Positions 22,682-34,044 of a stretch of 64,000 bases of DNA are shown here, piece by piece. Made by a program: the position numbers and the translations under genes. The stretch lies in NCBI RefSeq assembly GCF_032362555.1, contig NC_083522.1:1280001-1344000 (forward strand). The letters are read 5' to 3'. The notes below the pieces were generated by a model. The model was not told where the DNA came from, ran no database searches, and saw only the letters and a list, made by a program, of their open reading frames with translations. Every line of letters begins with the position of its first letter. The first letter of the stretch is position 1. Source of the stretch: Amyelois transitella. Its lineage: Eukaryota > Arthropoda > Insecta > Lepidoptera > Pyralidae.

Positions 22682-22880
22682 GATACATACATATAATCAC
22701 GTTTATATTCCTTGCGGGGTTGAAAGAGCCAACAGTCTTGAAAAGACTGGGAGACCACGTTTAGCTTTTTGGCTTAATGATAGAATTGGGATTCAAATAC
22801 TGACAGGTTGATAGCCCATCGCCTAAAAGAGGTATCCCAAGTTTAAAAGCCTAGCCCGTAGTGGCCCTTTAGTCGATTTT
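22682..22880 (-). repeat. SINE-T copy
   Basis: Antisense copy with ATACATACATATAATCACG tail. Truncated before the head. Confidence 0.82.
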
Positions 22881-23701
22881 AAACATTATTGTACTTACTA
22901 ATGTCCTCGTTCTTTTATTATTATACAAAAATAACGATTTATCTAAGAATAATAAACTATAATATAGGAGGTGACTAACCAGCTAAATTGGCGGGATTTG
23001 TTCTTAAAAAAATATATATTCCGCCATCTATATCGGTTAGGTTCCTTTGCAAAAGTTACGAGTCGTTTTGTGTTAAATTTTGACTTACTTAATCCGGGAT
23101 CTTGATTTAACTCAGACTCCTCTATCTAGTGGTGAAGACGCAACTAAAGTTGCTAACTCAAAATGAATGTGTATACGATCCATGTAAAGTATTTAATGTA
23201 GATAATCTCCTGGCGCTTGTCAGGTTGGAGCGTCCCTGGGGAAGAGCCTGGATCTCTACGGACAAGAAGTAGCGTTAACTAAAATACTACCGAAATAACG
23301 CATTGTATTATTTTTAAAACTGCAAAGACTTGACTGGTATACAAGTGCTAATAATTTTGCCGTTCTGTTGTTTATCGCCACAGTTTGCGGCCCGCCTTAG
23401 TTGTCTCGAGGGAAATTAGCAGCGACGCTAGCGCCACCAATACCCAATTTTGAAGTTTTAAACTCCGAACGCCGACGCTTCGGTTTACGGTTTCTTTTTA
23501 ATTTAACGGTCGAGATGCCGGTTTGTCTATGGCTCGGATTGGATACCTACTGAGTATACCTATCGTATTTCAATTTGTGATCGTCCGTATATTCCGGAGC
23601 AATGGTATCTAAATATGAGGGACCTAAGAATGCAATTTTAAGTATAATATAATCACGTTGTGTTCCCTTACGGGCTAGACTGCACATTTATATGAATGAC
23701 T
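22881..23701. other. no gene seen
   Basis: A locally GC-richer stretch (23200-23280) carries no long frame. A SINE-T tail scrap lies at 23650-23690. Confidence 0.4.
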
Positions 23702-23910
23702 AGAGGCCGCCCGCGACTTCGTCCGCATGGAAACCCTATCAATCCCGCGGGAACTCCGGGATAAAAGCCTATATGTTATTCTCGGTCTGCAGCTACCTAC
23801 ATACCAAATTTCATCGTAATCGATTCAGTAGTTTTTACGTGAAAGAGTAACAAACATCCATACTGACATCCTGACATACAAACTTTTACATTTATAATAT
23901 TAGTAGATAT
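23702..23910 (+). mobile_element. Helitron-like element H2
   Basis: Begins AGAGGCCGCCCGCGACTTCG and contains CAATCCCGCGGGAACTCCGG, ACATACCAAATTTCATCG and GTGAAAGAGTAACAAACATC. It ends in TATAATATTAGTAG. Non-coding, shared with 29996-30203, 36073-36318 and 42266-42472. Confidence 0.65.
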
Positions 23911-24323
23911 GATTGATGGATGATAGATTCAAAGATAATAAAAGGTTGCTCGTCCATAGCCTAAAATTACCTATTACAAGTTAGTTCATGAACTTTTCTC
24001 TTGATCAATTTTTCATCAATTTACGCGGGAAGAGAAGCAACATAATTTTTTTTGCTACAAGTCAAGCATAAAAAGCAATGGACACGCTTCCTTCATTGTA
24101 ATTAATTCGGTGCCATTTCTAAAACAATCTTCCGCTCGACGTTATCTCTTATATTATCTTACACTGCAATACTAATGGAAAGGCACACTTGCATCGTAAC
24201 TTGCACCAAATACCGTGCCCGCATTCAACTTGAAGATAGTACACTCAGCCGCATAAGTTTCTATTTTACAAAAAAAAAAAAACAAAAGTTGTATGACATA
24301 AGTCATTCTACATTTAAAAAATA
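23911..24323. other. no feature seen
   Basis: AT-rich intergenic DNA. Confidence 0.4.
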
Positions 24324-24446
24324 CATAGTCACCTCTTAATCTCTAACAGAGTAGAAAGAACCACAATCGTTCAACTGGAAGACTTCATAATAGAATTGAA
24401 ATTCAGATAATGACGGTTGCTAGGTGTTTGCGTAAAAGAAGAACAA
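24324..24446 (-). repeat. degraded SINE-T 3' part
   Basis: ATAGTCACCTCTTAATCTCT and AGTAGAAAGAACC at the tail, AATTGAAATTCAGATAATGACG internally. Confidence 0.65.
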
Positions 24447-24840
24447 ATACAACTATCGCTGTCCCGTTTCATGTCATAATAATAAACGAAACGACAAATA
24501 TGGCGCGACTAATTTTAAATGTACTTTTTATTTATTTCTCTGCGACTATTTCTATCACTTCAGATTAATCAAGATAAAAGTTCGAGACAGTGTTAGTATT
24601 CTTGCGTTTGAACTACCTATATGTAACGAGTTCGATACCGGGTCAGGTCAACATGTCTACACAGTTAAGCAATAGGTAATTATTTTTAAGTAGTTTGAGT
24701 TTGAGGTTATAATGAAATGCGTACATTTTCTGATTTAGATAGGTTTAGGATTTTAAATATAAAGGATTACTCTATTTCTGAGAAGAATGGTAATTGTCCA
24801 AACCTCTTCAATATAATTTGCTTGAAATAGTTACAAAAAT

Positions 24841-25112
24841 GTGCCGTGTGGTTCCCGGCACCAATACAAAAAAGAATAGGACCACTCCATCTCTTTCCCA
24901 TGGATGTCGTAAAAGGCGACTAAGGGATAGGCTTACAAACTTGAGATTCTTTTTTTAGGCGATAGGCTAGCAACTTGTCACTATTCGAATCGATAGAATT
25001 GATTCTATCTTAAAGCCAAATAGCTGAACGTGGCCTATCAGTCCGCTCAGGACTGTTGGCTCTGTCTACCCCGCAAGGGATATAGACGTGATTATATGTA
25101 TGTGTATGTATG
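24841..25112 (+). repeat. SINE-T copy with target duplication
   Basis: Full sense copy. TAGTTACAAAAAT occurs at 24828-24840 and again at 25113-25125 (13 bp, perfect). A young-looking insertion. Confidence 0.93.
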
Positions 25113-25222
25113 TAGTTACAAAAATATTCAAAAAAGTTAACACTTAAAAAATGTTGCTCAACTAACTATAAATTGTTAAAATAGTAAGAAAAATCAAAGA
25201 AAAAGCAGATTAGAATAACAAA

Positions 25223-25432
25223 TGTCGACACTAATAGAAAAAAGAATTGGACTTCACTCCATTTCTTCCACATTGATGTAAAAAAGCCGACTAAGGGACA
25301 GGCTTATAAACTCGGGATTCTTCTTTTAGGCGATGGGCTACCAACCTGTCGCTATTTGAATCTCAATTCTATCATTAAGCCAAACAGCTGAAAGTGACCT
25401 ACCAGTCTCTTCAAGATTGTTGGATATAAACG
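25223..25432 (+). repeat. SINE-T copy, left arm of an inverted pair
   Basis: Sense copy that meets an antisense copy tail-to-tail at about 25433, so the transcript could fold on itself over about 200 bp. Confidence 0.85.
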
Positions 25433-25433
25433 T

Positions 25434-25636
25434 ACATACATACATACATATGATCACGTCTATATCCCTAGTGGGGTAGACAGAGCCACCAGTCTTTAGC
25501 CAGGTTGCTAGCCCATCGCCTAAAAGAAGAATCCCAAGTTTATAAGCCTATCCCTTAGTCGCCTTTTACGACATCCGTGGGAAAGAGATGGAGTGGTCCT
25601 ATTCTTTTTCTAATGGTGCCGGGAACCACACGGCAA
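25434..25636 (-). repeat. SINE-T copy, right arm of an inverted pair
   Basis: Antisense copy with about 60 bp missing after GCCACCAGTCTTTAGCC. Head GTGCCGGGAACCACACGG. Confidence 0.88.
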
Positions 25637-26891
25637 TAAACGTTACAGTGTATATGTATGACAAATATCTACTATTCACAGCTGACTGTACCCTTCGCGC
25701 AATTTACACAGACTGCAAGTTGGCTGTATTGTCGCGAGGCAATAACGCTATCTCAATTGTTATTGCCGCTAAGTGTACCTGCAAGTGTTAATGGCTGATA
25801 GAAATAGGTAAAGTCATTATATATAACTAGGAGTACTAACTTTTGCCCGGAGTTTCGCTTTTGTGAGTCATTACAAAAAAATATAAGTGCATATTTCATT
25901 AATCGGTCGAGTAGATTTTAAGTTTATTCTACACTAGCTTTTACCTACGCGATAATTGATCTCGTGGGAATTTCCAAGAAAAGTAACCTAGTTAGTGCTA
26001 AAGGTCTTTTGAATCTGTGTACCGAATTGCAGCAACATCGGTTCAGTAGATTATGAGTTTATTCATTACAAAAATGCAAAATTTTCTCCCTTTATAATTA
26101 GTGTGGACTTGACGACGCCTGCGTATACTTATAGACAAATATCTCCCTCTCATACTTCTCAGATATTCTATAAATTCTATATAAGTACTTACATGCGAAA
26201 TTTCAATTGCCTACGCCCTGTAGTTTCGGCTGTACGTTGTCTGTCTGTCAGTAAATCAGTTACTCAGTAACGGAAGACTAACATATTTAAAATTAATCTT
26301 TCTGCGTCGAGCACAATCTTTCAACATAAGAAGATGTATAATTATACAAGATCGAAAGGTATTTTAAAAAGTGTGAGTTTGTCATTGCAGATGGATGTTT
26401 GAAGAACCCGTGCATAACCCGGTTTCACATGTGACACATTAAACTTAAGAATGATTGTCCGTAAGGCGAAACATTAAACCGATAATACTTACTTAATACA
26501 TGAGATATTAAATAAGACAGAATATACATAATGCTGGACAACATAGAACCGAACATGTATATTTAACTTTTAACTTTCGTGAATAAGTCCCCAGGAGGTC
26601 GTTTCAAGAAATTCTATTCTCTCTATCTCTTTGGCGAAATTATAAAATTGTGAGTGATGGTAGGACACATGTGGTCCCGCGCTATTACCTTTACTGTATG
26701 TATCTGCTAAATGAATATTTCCATGTTAAAAATATATAACTGTGTAATCCTCGTTATTGTTACCCATGGCGCCATGCGCCATAGATACGTATAACGAAAC
26801 GTATTTTAGAAATGACATTGACATTTATCAATGTTTGGTTATTTTGCCGCTGAGTGTTATCAACTTTGTTTAAATCTAAAACTTTACTATT
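25637..26891. promoter_or_regulatory. Seh1 upstream region
   Basis: No gene was found. The last ~200 bp before the Seh1 start codon must hold its promoter and 5' UTR if the leader is unspliced, but I see no clear TATA box or known motif. A degraded Helitron-like stretch lies near 25930-26090 (GTGGGAATTTCCAAG, ATCGGTTCAGTAG). Confidence 0.35.
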
Positions 26892-29800
26892 ATGGGAGAA
26901 TTAACTGTTACTAATATGTTCGAATCACAAACCATACAAGCAGACCACAAGGATCTTATTCACGATGTTGCATACGATTTCTACGGCGAGAGAATGGCTA
27001 CATGTTCAAGCGACCAGTATGTTAAGGTTTGTTCAGGTTATATGATTAAAACATGTTTCTTTTTCTTTATAAATAGTTATTTCCCTTAGTTACTTGTTAT
27101 TTGGTAATATTAGATAAACTTCCACTCTATTATGTGGGTAAACCTAAAATCTAATAAGACTCTAAATATCAACTTGGATCTTGCATTTGGTCTTGGCTTG
27201 TACCTTATACTGTTACAACGACACATCATTTATGTACAATGTGGCATTTCTATTGCCTTATACATACATAAAATCACGCCTCTTTCCCAGAGGGGTAGGC
27301 AGAGACTACCTCTTTCCACTTGCCACGATCTCTGCATACTTCCTTCGCTTCATCCACATTCATAACTCTCTTCATACAAGCTCTATTGCCTTATGTCTAT
27401 TTTATTAAGGTTATTCAATAAAAATAAACATATTCCAGGTGTGGGACACAGATGGAAAGGGGGGCTGGAGGCTCACAGGCAGCTGGAAGGCCCACCACGG
27501 CTCCGTGTGGAAGGTCACCTGGGCCCATCCGGAGTTTGGACAAGTGCTTGCTACATGCTCCTTCGACAGAACCGCTGCTATTTGGGAGGAAGTTGGTATG
27601 GAATCCATCATATGATCAGTTGAATTATTATACATACATACATACATAAAATCACGCCTCTTTCCCGTAGGGGTACCATTCTCTTATCACGCTGTTCCTT
27701 ATCTGGTCACTCAATTTCACACCCAACATACTCCTTAACGCTCTTATTTCCACTGCATTTATTCTGCTTTTGTGCTTCTTTTGCCATACCCAACTTTCAC
27801 TCCCATACATTAATGTCGGGACCAACACGCCCCTATGCACAGCCAGTCGAGCCTTTTTGGATAGTTTCTGACTGCTCATAAAGGCATGCAAAGCTCCATT
27901 CACCATGTTCCCTGTGTTCACTCTCCTTTCAATATCACTATCACACTTGCCATCTGATGTAAACTTTGATCCTAGATATACAAACTCTTTCACTTGCTCA
28001 ACTTTTTCTCCTCCAATCAAAATATTACATGCTGTCATTATTATTATATATACTTTAAACACACTAGCAGCTCATTAAGCTGATGCGTGTGAATTTTGAT
28101 GCTTGGAGATTTTTAAAGTTTGTCTAGCCAATTCTTAAAACAATTGACTGAAGGAATCTTACAAGAAGAAATTTCTTTTTGGGAAGTGGACATTATGGTC
28201 CCAAAGGCTTTTCGTGCTAGTAGTTTCTTTTTTGTATTCTTACACTTGTAGTCGCAACTATGAGACACTATTGTTAAAAAAGATCATTGGTTAATTTTTC
28301 CACAGGAGACACAAACGCAATGGGTTCAGAGAAAGGCCTCCGCACATGGGTGAAACGATCCAACCTCGTTGACTCCAGGACTTCTGTAACGGATGTCAAG
28401 TTTGGGCCTAAACATCTAGGTCTGCTGTTGGTCACATGCTCGGCTGATGGAATTATAAGGTATTAGCAACCCGCCCTGCTTCACACGGGTAGTATTTATG
28501 ATTCATTTCATACAAACTTTCAACCCCCATAATAGTATTTTAGAGATTGATTTTTTTTTTATGTTTGGAACATTATGTATTTCATCTCTTGCGGAGATTG
28601 CATAGATTGAGTTAGCCTCAAAGTCAGTTCAAGACTTGTGTTACAAGATACGTAACTCAACATACGTAATTACTATATTTCACAAGGATGAAGTTCTTCA
28701 ACAATACTATATTTTATAATAAAAACATCCAAGACCCAAGCAATCACAAAAAGTTTATTTCTCATCATACCCTAGCCACGATTTGAACCCGGAACCAAGT
28801 GTGTCACAGAGAAGCGCACTACCGCTGCGCCACAGAGGCCATATATGTTTTCTATATCACAGAGGCCGTATATGTCATGTCTGTATCCGTTGCGGAGATA
28901 TCTTTTGGTGTCACAACACTAGTTTACGTCAAATAAATAACTTAACACTAAGTTTACTGCCGCTTCCATAGTGTCAGCGCAGAATAATCAGTAACAAACT
29001 TCACCCCAGCATTTTCTTAGTATGACAATGTAATTTTCAGGATTTACGAAGCACCAGACGTGATGAATCTAGCGCAGTGGACTCTGCAGCACGAGATTCC
29101 TACAAAAGTCTCAGTCAGTTGCCTCTCATGGAACCCTTCCCTGTCAAAGTAAGTATTTAATACTAGCCGGGCCTGCGACTTCGTCCGCGTGGAATGGTTA
29201 TTTTTGCATCTTGCCTTGCATTTTCCTCAAAGATGAATAATTTCCCCCGTTTTTTTTCACATTCTCCATTATTTCATCGCTCCTAATAGTTGCAGCGTGA
29301 TGTTATATAACCTAAAGCCTTCCTCGATAAATGGTCTATTCAACGCAAAAAGAATTTTTCAATTCGAACCAGTAGTTCCTGAGATTAGCGCTTTCAAACA
29401 AACAAACTCTTCAGCTTTATTATATTAGTATAGATTTAACACTAGCTGGATAAAGGCTAGTATTTGTTTGCCGACATTCTCAATAGGTACATAGAAGCTG
29501 ACCCTTTTTAGTATAGAGAGATGGGAGGAGAAATTTTTTAATAGTAGATCAAGTGTTCAGTTTGACCAGGCCTAACACATGAGAGAAAACCTCATTCGAA
29601 TCGGAGCAGTAGTTTTCGCGTTATGCGGTTATAAACATGAGGACAGACAGAATTTCTAAGTATTTATTTATGTACACAAAATTATATAGGAGCATTCAAT
29701 ACAGTAATTGTAGTACAAAGGTGCTACATGTGCCGTGTGGTTCCCGACACCAATAGAAAAAAAGAATAGGACCACTCCATCTCTTTCCCATGGATGTCGT

Positions 29801-32800
29801 AAAAGGCGGCTAAAGGATAGGCTTATAAACTCGGGATTATTCTTTTATACGACGGTCTAGCAACCTGTCACTTTATATGAATCTCAATTCAATCTGTAAG
29901 CCACACAGCTGAACGTGGCCTATCAGTATTTTCAAGACTGTTGGCTCTGTCTACCCCGCAAGGGATGTAGACGTGCTACTTATTTCAATAGAAATATCCT
30001 ACTACTATTATAAAGGCGAAAGTTTGTATGGATGTATGGATGTTTGTTACTCTTTCACGCAAAAACTACTGAACCGATTACCATGAAATTTGGTATGTAG
30101 GTAGCTGAAGACCCAGAATAACACATAGGCTACTTTTTAATCCCAGAGTTCCCGCGGGATTGATAGGGTTTCCATGCGGACGAAGTCGCGGGCGGCCTCT
30201 AGTACATTAATATTATTTTTATTTCAGAGTAAACCCCCCAATGCTGGCAGTGGGCAGCGATGAACCGAACACAACAAACGCTGTGGTCAGCGTACAGACA
30301 GACAAAAGCACCTCTTGTAACGGAAAAGTCTTCATATACGAGTAAGTTTTCCAGCCAGAATTGAACTTACATACATATGTTCACGTCTATGTCCCTTGCG
30401 GGGTAGACAGTGCCAACAGTCTCGAAAAGACTGAATGACCACGTTCAGCTGTTTGGCTTAATGATATAATTGAGATTCAAATAGTAACAGGTTGCTAGCC
30501 CATCGCCTAAAAAAGAATCCAAGTTTGTAAGCCTATCCCTTAGTCGCCTTTTACGACATCTATGGGAAAGAAATGGAGTGGTCCTATTCTTGTTTGTATT
30601 AGTGCCGGGAACCACACGGCTAATTTTCTTAATGACTTGAATTAAACTTAAACGTCTAATAAGGACTAAATAAGCTTATACATACATACATGTATACATA
30701 AAATCGCGTCTTTTTCCCGGAGGGGTAGGCAGAGACTACATCTTTCCACATGCCAGGATCTCTGCATACTTCCTTCGCCTCATCCACGTTAATAACTCTT
30801 CATGCAAGCTCGGCGGTTTCGGGTAATCTTGACCTGACCCTTTGCCAGGACGTCCTTAATTTAATAGACTTATAAACTTGTAATTCTCCTTTCAGGCGGT
30901 GGTCTAGCAACCTGTCACTATTCGAATCTCAATTCTAAACATATTTTGTGATTAGCTTTTATATATATAAATGATAAATGAAATAAAATTAAAATATATA
31001 TATACGGGACAAATTACACAGATTGAGTTAGCCTCGAAGTATGTTCGTGACTTGTGTTACGAGGTACTAACTCAACGATACTATATTTTATAATAAATAC
31101 TTATATAGATAAACATCCAAGACCCAGGCCAATCAGAGAAAGATCGTTTCTCATCATGCCCTGGCCGGGATTCGGACCCGGGACCTCCGGTAACACAGAC
31201 AAGCGCACTACCGCTGCGCCACAGACGAATAATATAATTCGGTATAAGGAATAATAAGGAGGAATAATATGATAGTATAATTCGGTTCTGTCTACCCCAC
31301 AAGGTTTGAAGACGTGATGTTTTTGTTATCCCAACAGATACAGCGACGCGTCCCGGCGCTGGACTCGAACCGACGTCCTGTCGTCGGTACAGGAGCCAGT
31401 TAACGACATAGCCTTCGCCCCCAACTTAGGAAGATCTTTCCATTTGTTAGCAGTGGCCACCAAAGATGTTAGGATTATCAAAATTGAACCGGTCACGTGA
31501 GTTCTCTCATTTTATACATACATACATACATACATCCGTCCGCGACTGCACGGCACTCTCATTTTATCTTATTTTTAAACTGGCCATTCTGTCTTTTCCA
31601 GACTGTTGCTTCAGTCTACCCCGCAAGGGATATACATACATACATAAAATCACGCCTCTTTCCCGGAGAGGTAGGCAGAGACTACCTCTTTCCAATTGCC
31701 ACGATCTCTGCATATTTCTTTTGCTTCATCCACATTCATAACTCTCTTCATGCAAGCTCGGCGATTTCGGGTACTTTATTATTTTATCTTATTTTTAAAC
31801 TGGCCATTCTGTCTTTTCTAGACTATTGCTTCAGTCTACCCCGAAGGTGATATAGACATAATTATACATACATACATACATATAATCACGTCTATATCCC
31901 TTGCGGGGTAGACAGAGCCTACAGTCTTGTAAAGACTGATAGGCCACGTTCAGCTATTTGGCTTTAATATCAGATTGAGATTCAAATAGTGACAGGTTGC
32001 TAGCCCATCGCCTGAAAGAAGAATCTCAAGTTTATAAGCCTACCCCTTAGTCGCCTTTTACGACAGCCATGGGAAAGAGATGGAGTGGTCCTATTCTTTT
32101 TTGTATTGGTGCCGGGAACCACACGGCAGACATAATTATATGTGTATGTATGTAATCGTTTCAGAGATTCGAACGCATCAAACAACGGTTGCGGAGTGCG
32201 TTTCAAGACCGAAGTGTTGGCAGCGTTCGAAGACCACTACTCATGCGTGTGGCGAGTCTCTTGGAACGTGACCGGGACATTGCTGGCCTCTTCCGGGGAC
32301 GACTGCTGCGTCAGATTGTGGAAAAGTGAGTAACGCAGGTTAAGCAATTTTTTTGTGGACCAGAGTTGGATGGGTCGCCGAAAAATACGCATATGGCTGT
32401 GGAGGTGTGAGTCATAGGTTAAGCAGCTTTAGGCAGCCTCTTCCGGAGACGACTGCTGCGTCAGGTTGTGGAAAAGTGAGTAACGCAGGTTAAGCAATTT
32501 TATTGTGGACCAAAGTTGGATGGGTCGCCGAAAAATCCGTATAATACTGTGGAGTTGTGAGTCATAGGTTAAGCAGCTTTAGGCAGCCTCTTCCGGAGAC
32601 GACTGCTGCGTCAGGTTGTGGAAAAGTGAGTAACGCAGGTTAAGCAATTTTATTGTGGACCAGGGTTGGATGGGTCGCCGAAAAATCCGTATAATACTGT
32701 GGAGGAGTGAGCCATAGGTTAAGCAGCTTTAGGCAGCCTCTTCCGGAGACGACTGCTGCGTCAGGTTGTGGAAAAGTGAGTAACGCAGGTTAAGCAATTT

Positions 32801-34044
32801 TATTGTGGACCAGGGTTGGATGGGTCGCCGAAAAATACGTATAATGCTGTGGAGTTGTGAGTCATAGGTTAAGCAGCTTTAGGCAGCCTCTTCCGGAGAT
32901 GACTGCTGCGTCAGGTTGTGGAAAAGTGAGTAACGCAGGTTAAGCAATTTTATTGTGGACCAGGGTTGGATGGGTCGCCGAAAAATACGTATATGGCTGT
33001 GGAGGTGTGAGTCATAGGTTAAGCAGCTTTAGGCAGCCTCTTCCGGAGACGACTGCTGCGTCAGGTTGTGGAAAAGTGAGTAACGCAGGTTAAGCAATTT
33101 TATTGTGGACCAGGGTTGGATGGGTCGCCGAAAAATACGTATATGGCTGTGGAGGTGTGAGTCATAGGTTAAGCAGCTTTAGGCAGCCTCTTCCGGAGAC
33201 GACTGCTGCGTCAGGTTGTGGAAAAGTGAGTAACGCAGGTTAAGCAATTTTTTTGTGGACCAGGGTTGGATGGGTCGCCGAAAAATCCGTATATGGCTGT
33301 GGAGGAGTGAGTGATAGGTTAAGCAACTTTAGGCCGGGACCAGTGTCGGATCGGTTGCCATAAAATGTAATCACATGTGCGGCTAACTATAAATAAATAT
33401 ATACGGGACAAATTACACAGATTGAGTTAGCCTCGAAGTAAGTACGAGACTTGTGTTACGAGATATTAACTCAACGTTACTAAATATATTTTATAATAAA
33501 TACTTATATAGATAAACATCCAAGACAAGAAGTTGAGAATCAATCAGAAAAAGTCATTTTCTCATTAGGCCCTGGCCGGGATTCGAACCCGGGAGCCTGC
33601 GCCACAGAGGCCGTCTATATGGTCAAGATGTATATTTTTATAGCGTTACTAACTTTAACCCGTGGCTTACTGGTTACAAAATTTCACCAGATAATAAATT
33701 GCTCTTTCCCAGGGATGTCGTAAAAGAATAGGCTTCTGTATTCTTGGTCCTCTTTTAGGCGATGCGCTAGCAGCGAGGTCCTCTGACACGAGTATTCTAT
33801 ACTTACTAGAGGGCCTCAACAACTGGCTTTGTAAAACTGTTTTACTGAATAAACGAATTTTGATTTTTGATTTTTTTTTTTTGATCTTTCCATTCCAGTG
33901 CAATACCTGAACCAATGGAAATGCGTGGCGGTGTTCAAGAACGAGTCGTCGGCGGGCGCGGCCGCGGGCGCCCCGGGCCGCGCCTCCACCGCGTACGTGC
34001 GCCTGGCCGCCATCGCCGACCCCGCGCTCATGCCGCGACACTGA
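26892..34044 (+). CDS. Seh1: Nucleoporin SEH1 (Nup44A-like WD40 protein)
   Basis: Eight exons: 26892-27026, 27439-27595, 28306-28459, 29041-29148, 30228-30341, 31338-31496, 32165-32325, 33899-34044. All junctions are GT-AG, the phases agree, and the joined frame is 378 codons ending TGA, giving 377 aa (vertebrate and fly SEH1 are about 350-420). The N-terminus around [20 protein letters not shown] is nearly the vertebrate sequence. Further matches are [48 protein letters not shown] and [20 protein letters not shown]. Together they form the WD40 beta-propeller of the Y-complex (Nup107-160) nucleoporin, which also serves in GATOR2 upstream of TORC1. It acts at nuclear pores and lysosomes. The last exon is GC-rich and ends MPRH, diverging from the usual C-terminus. 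Introns are filled with SINEs, LINE ends and Helitron-like pieces. Two tandem arrays derive from exons 7 and 8. It is convergent with the kinase gene. Confidence 0.96.
27262..27381 (-). mobile_element. RTE-type LINE 3' end in Seh1 intron 1
   Basis: Antisense 3' end (ATAAAATCACGCCTCTTTCC, then CATTCATAACTCTCTTCATA). It is flanked by the direct repeat TCTATTGCCTTAT at 27249-27261 and 27382-27394, a 13-bp target duplication. Confidence 0.9.
27632..28062 (-). mobile_element. RTE-type LINE fragment, C-terminal part of reverse transcriptase ORF
   Basis: The minus-strand frame reads [20 protein letters not shown] and [17 protein letters not shown], then [20 protein letters not shown]. This is the stretch after the reverse transcriptase domain in RTE/BovB-type elements. 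It is 5'-truncated and lies within Seh1 intron 2, antisense. The 3' side ends in the same (TATG)n tail as the other copies. Short repeats of ATTATTATA type flank it. Confidence 0.88.
28590..28839 (-). repeat. SINE-B copy in Seh1 intron 3
   Basis: Antisense, with internal duplication around ACTCAAC-ATACTATATT. Head GCACTACCGCTGCGCCACAG at the right. Confidence 0.85.
28899..29035 (+). repeat. family D repeat next to Seh1 exon 4
   Basis: ATCTTTTGGTGTCACAACAC, CAAATAAATAACTTAACAC and TACTGCCGCTTCCATAGTGT boxes. The repeat runs almost to the splice acceptor at 29040. Confidence 0.6.
29163..29433 (+). mobile_element. Helitron-like element H1 in Seh1 intron 4
   Basis: Starts CTAGCCGGGCCTGCGACTTC just after the exon 4 donor and ends CTTTATTATATTAGTATAGA. 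Same boxes as the other H1 copies in opposite orientation to 2815-3075. Confidence 0.65.
29730..29975 (+). repeat. SINE-T copy in Seh1 intron 4
   Basis: Full sense copy lacking the TATG run. GTGCTAC occurs just upstream of the head and at the end. Confidence 0.87.
29996..30203 (-). mobile_element. Helitron-like element H2 in Seh1 intron 4
   Basis: Minus-oriented. Starts CCTACTACTATTATAAAGGC and ends GTCGCGGGCGGCCTCTAGTA. It ends 24 bp before exon 5. Confidence 0.68.
30369..30620 (-). repeat. SINE-T copy in Seh1 intron 5
   Basis: Full antisense copy from ACATACATATGTTCACG to GTGCCGGGAACCACACGG. It starts 28 bp after the exon 5 donor. Confidence 0.88.
30676..30938. repeat. RTE LINE 3' end (minus) followed by SINE-T piece (plus)
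   Basis: The LINE end runs 30676-30865 (ATAAAATCGCGTCTTTTTCC to GGACGTCCTTAATTTAAT). A SINE-T 3' part of opposite orientation (GACTTATAAACTTGTAATTC) follows to 30938. Confidence 0.75.
30990..31228 (-). repeat. SINE-B copy in Seh1 intron 5
   Basis: Full antisense copy. B-box reverse complement GGGATTCGGACCCGGG near 31165. Confidence 0.9.
31559..31868. repeat. RTE LINE 3' end inside a duplicated SINE-T scrap
   Basis: A minus-strand LINE 3' end (31633-31775) is flanked by two direct copies of a ~75-bp SINE-T tail segment, 31559-31632 and 31782-31856. Both begin near TTATCTTATTTTTAAACTGG. See findings. Confidence 0.75.
31866..32128 (-). repeat. SINE-T copy in Seh1 intron 6, target duplication
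   Basis: Full antisense copy. AGACATAATTATA occurs directly on both sides (13 bp). The right copy lies 24 bp before the exon 7 acceptor. Confidence 0.92.
32286..33335 (+). repeat. 150-bp tandem array copying the end of Seh1 exon 7 and its splice donor
   Basis: Seven head-to-tail units of exactly 150 bp. GACTGCTGCGTCAG starts recur at 32301, 32451, 32601, 32751, 32901, 33051 and 33201. The first unit contains the real last 40 bp of exon 7 (residues [12 protein letters not shown]) and the donor AAAA|GTGAGT. The six following units lie in intron 7 and repeat that exon end, an intact donor, and about 110 bp of intron. The intronic copies share two changes from the real exon (GGGGAC to GGAGAC, CAGATTG to CAGGTTG); both would be silent in the Seh1 frame. 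Read-through past the first donor meets TAA within 3 codons. Confidence 0.97.
33390..33612 (-). repeat. SINE-B copy in Seh1 intron 7
   Basis: Antisense copy with a deletion in the head between the B-box and GCCACAGAGGCCG. Confidence 0.87.
33703..33772 (+). repeat. degraded SINE-T piece
   Basis: CTCTTTCCCAGGGATGTCGT and TTTTAGGCGATGCGCTAGC boxes with the middle deleted. Confidence 0.65.
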
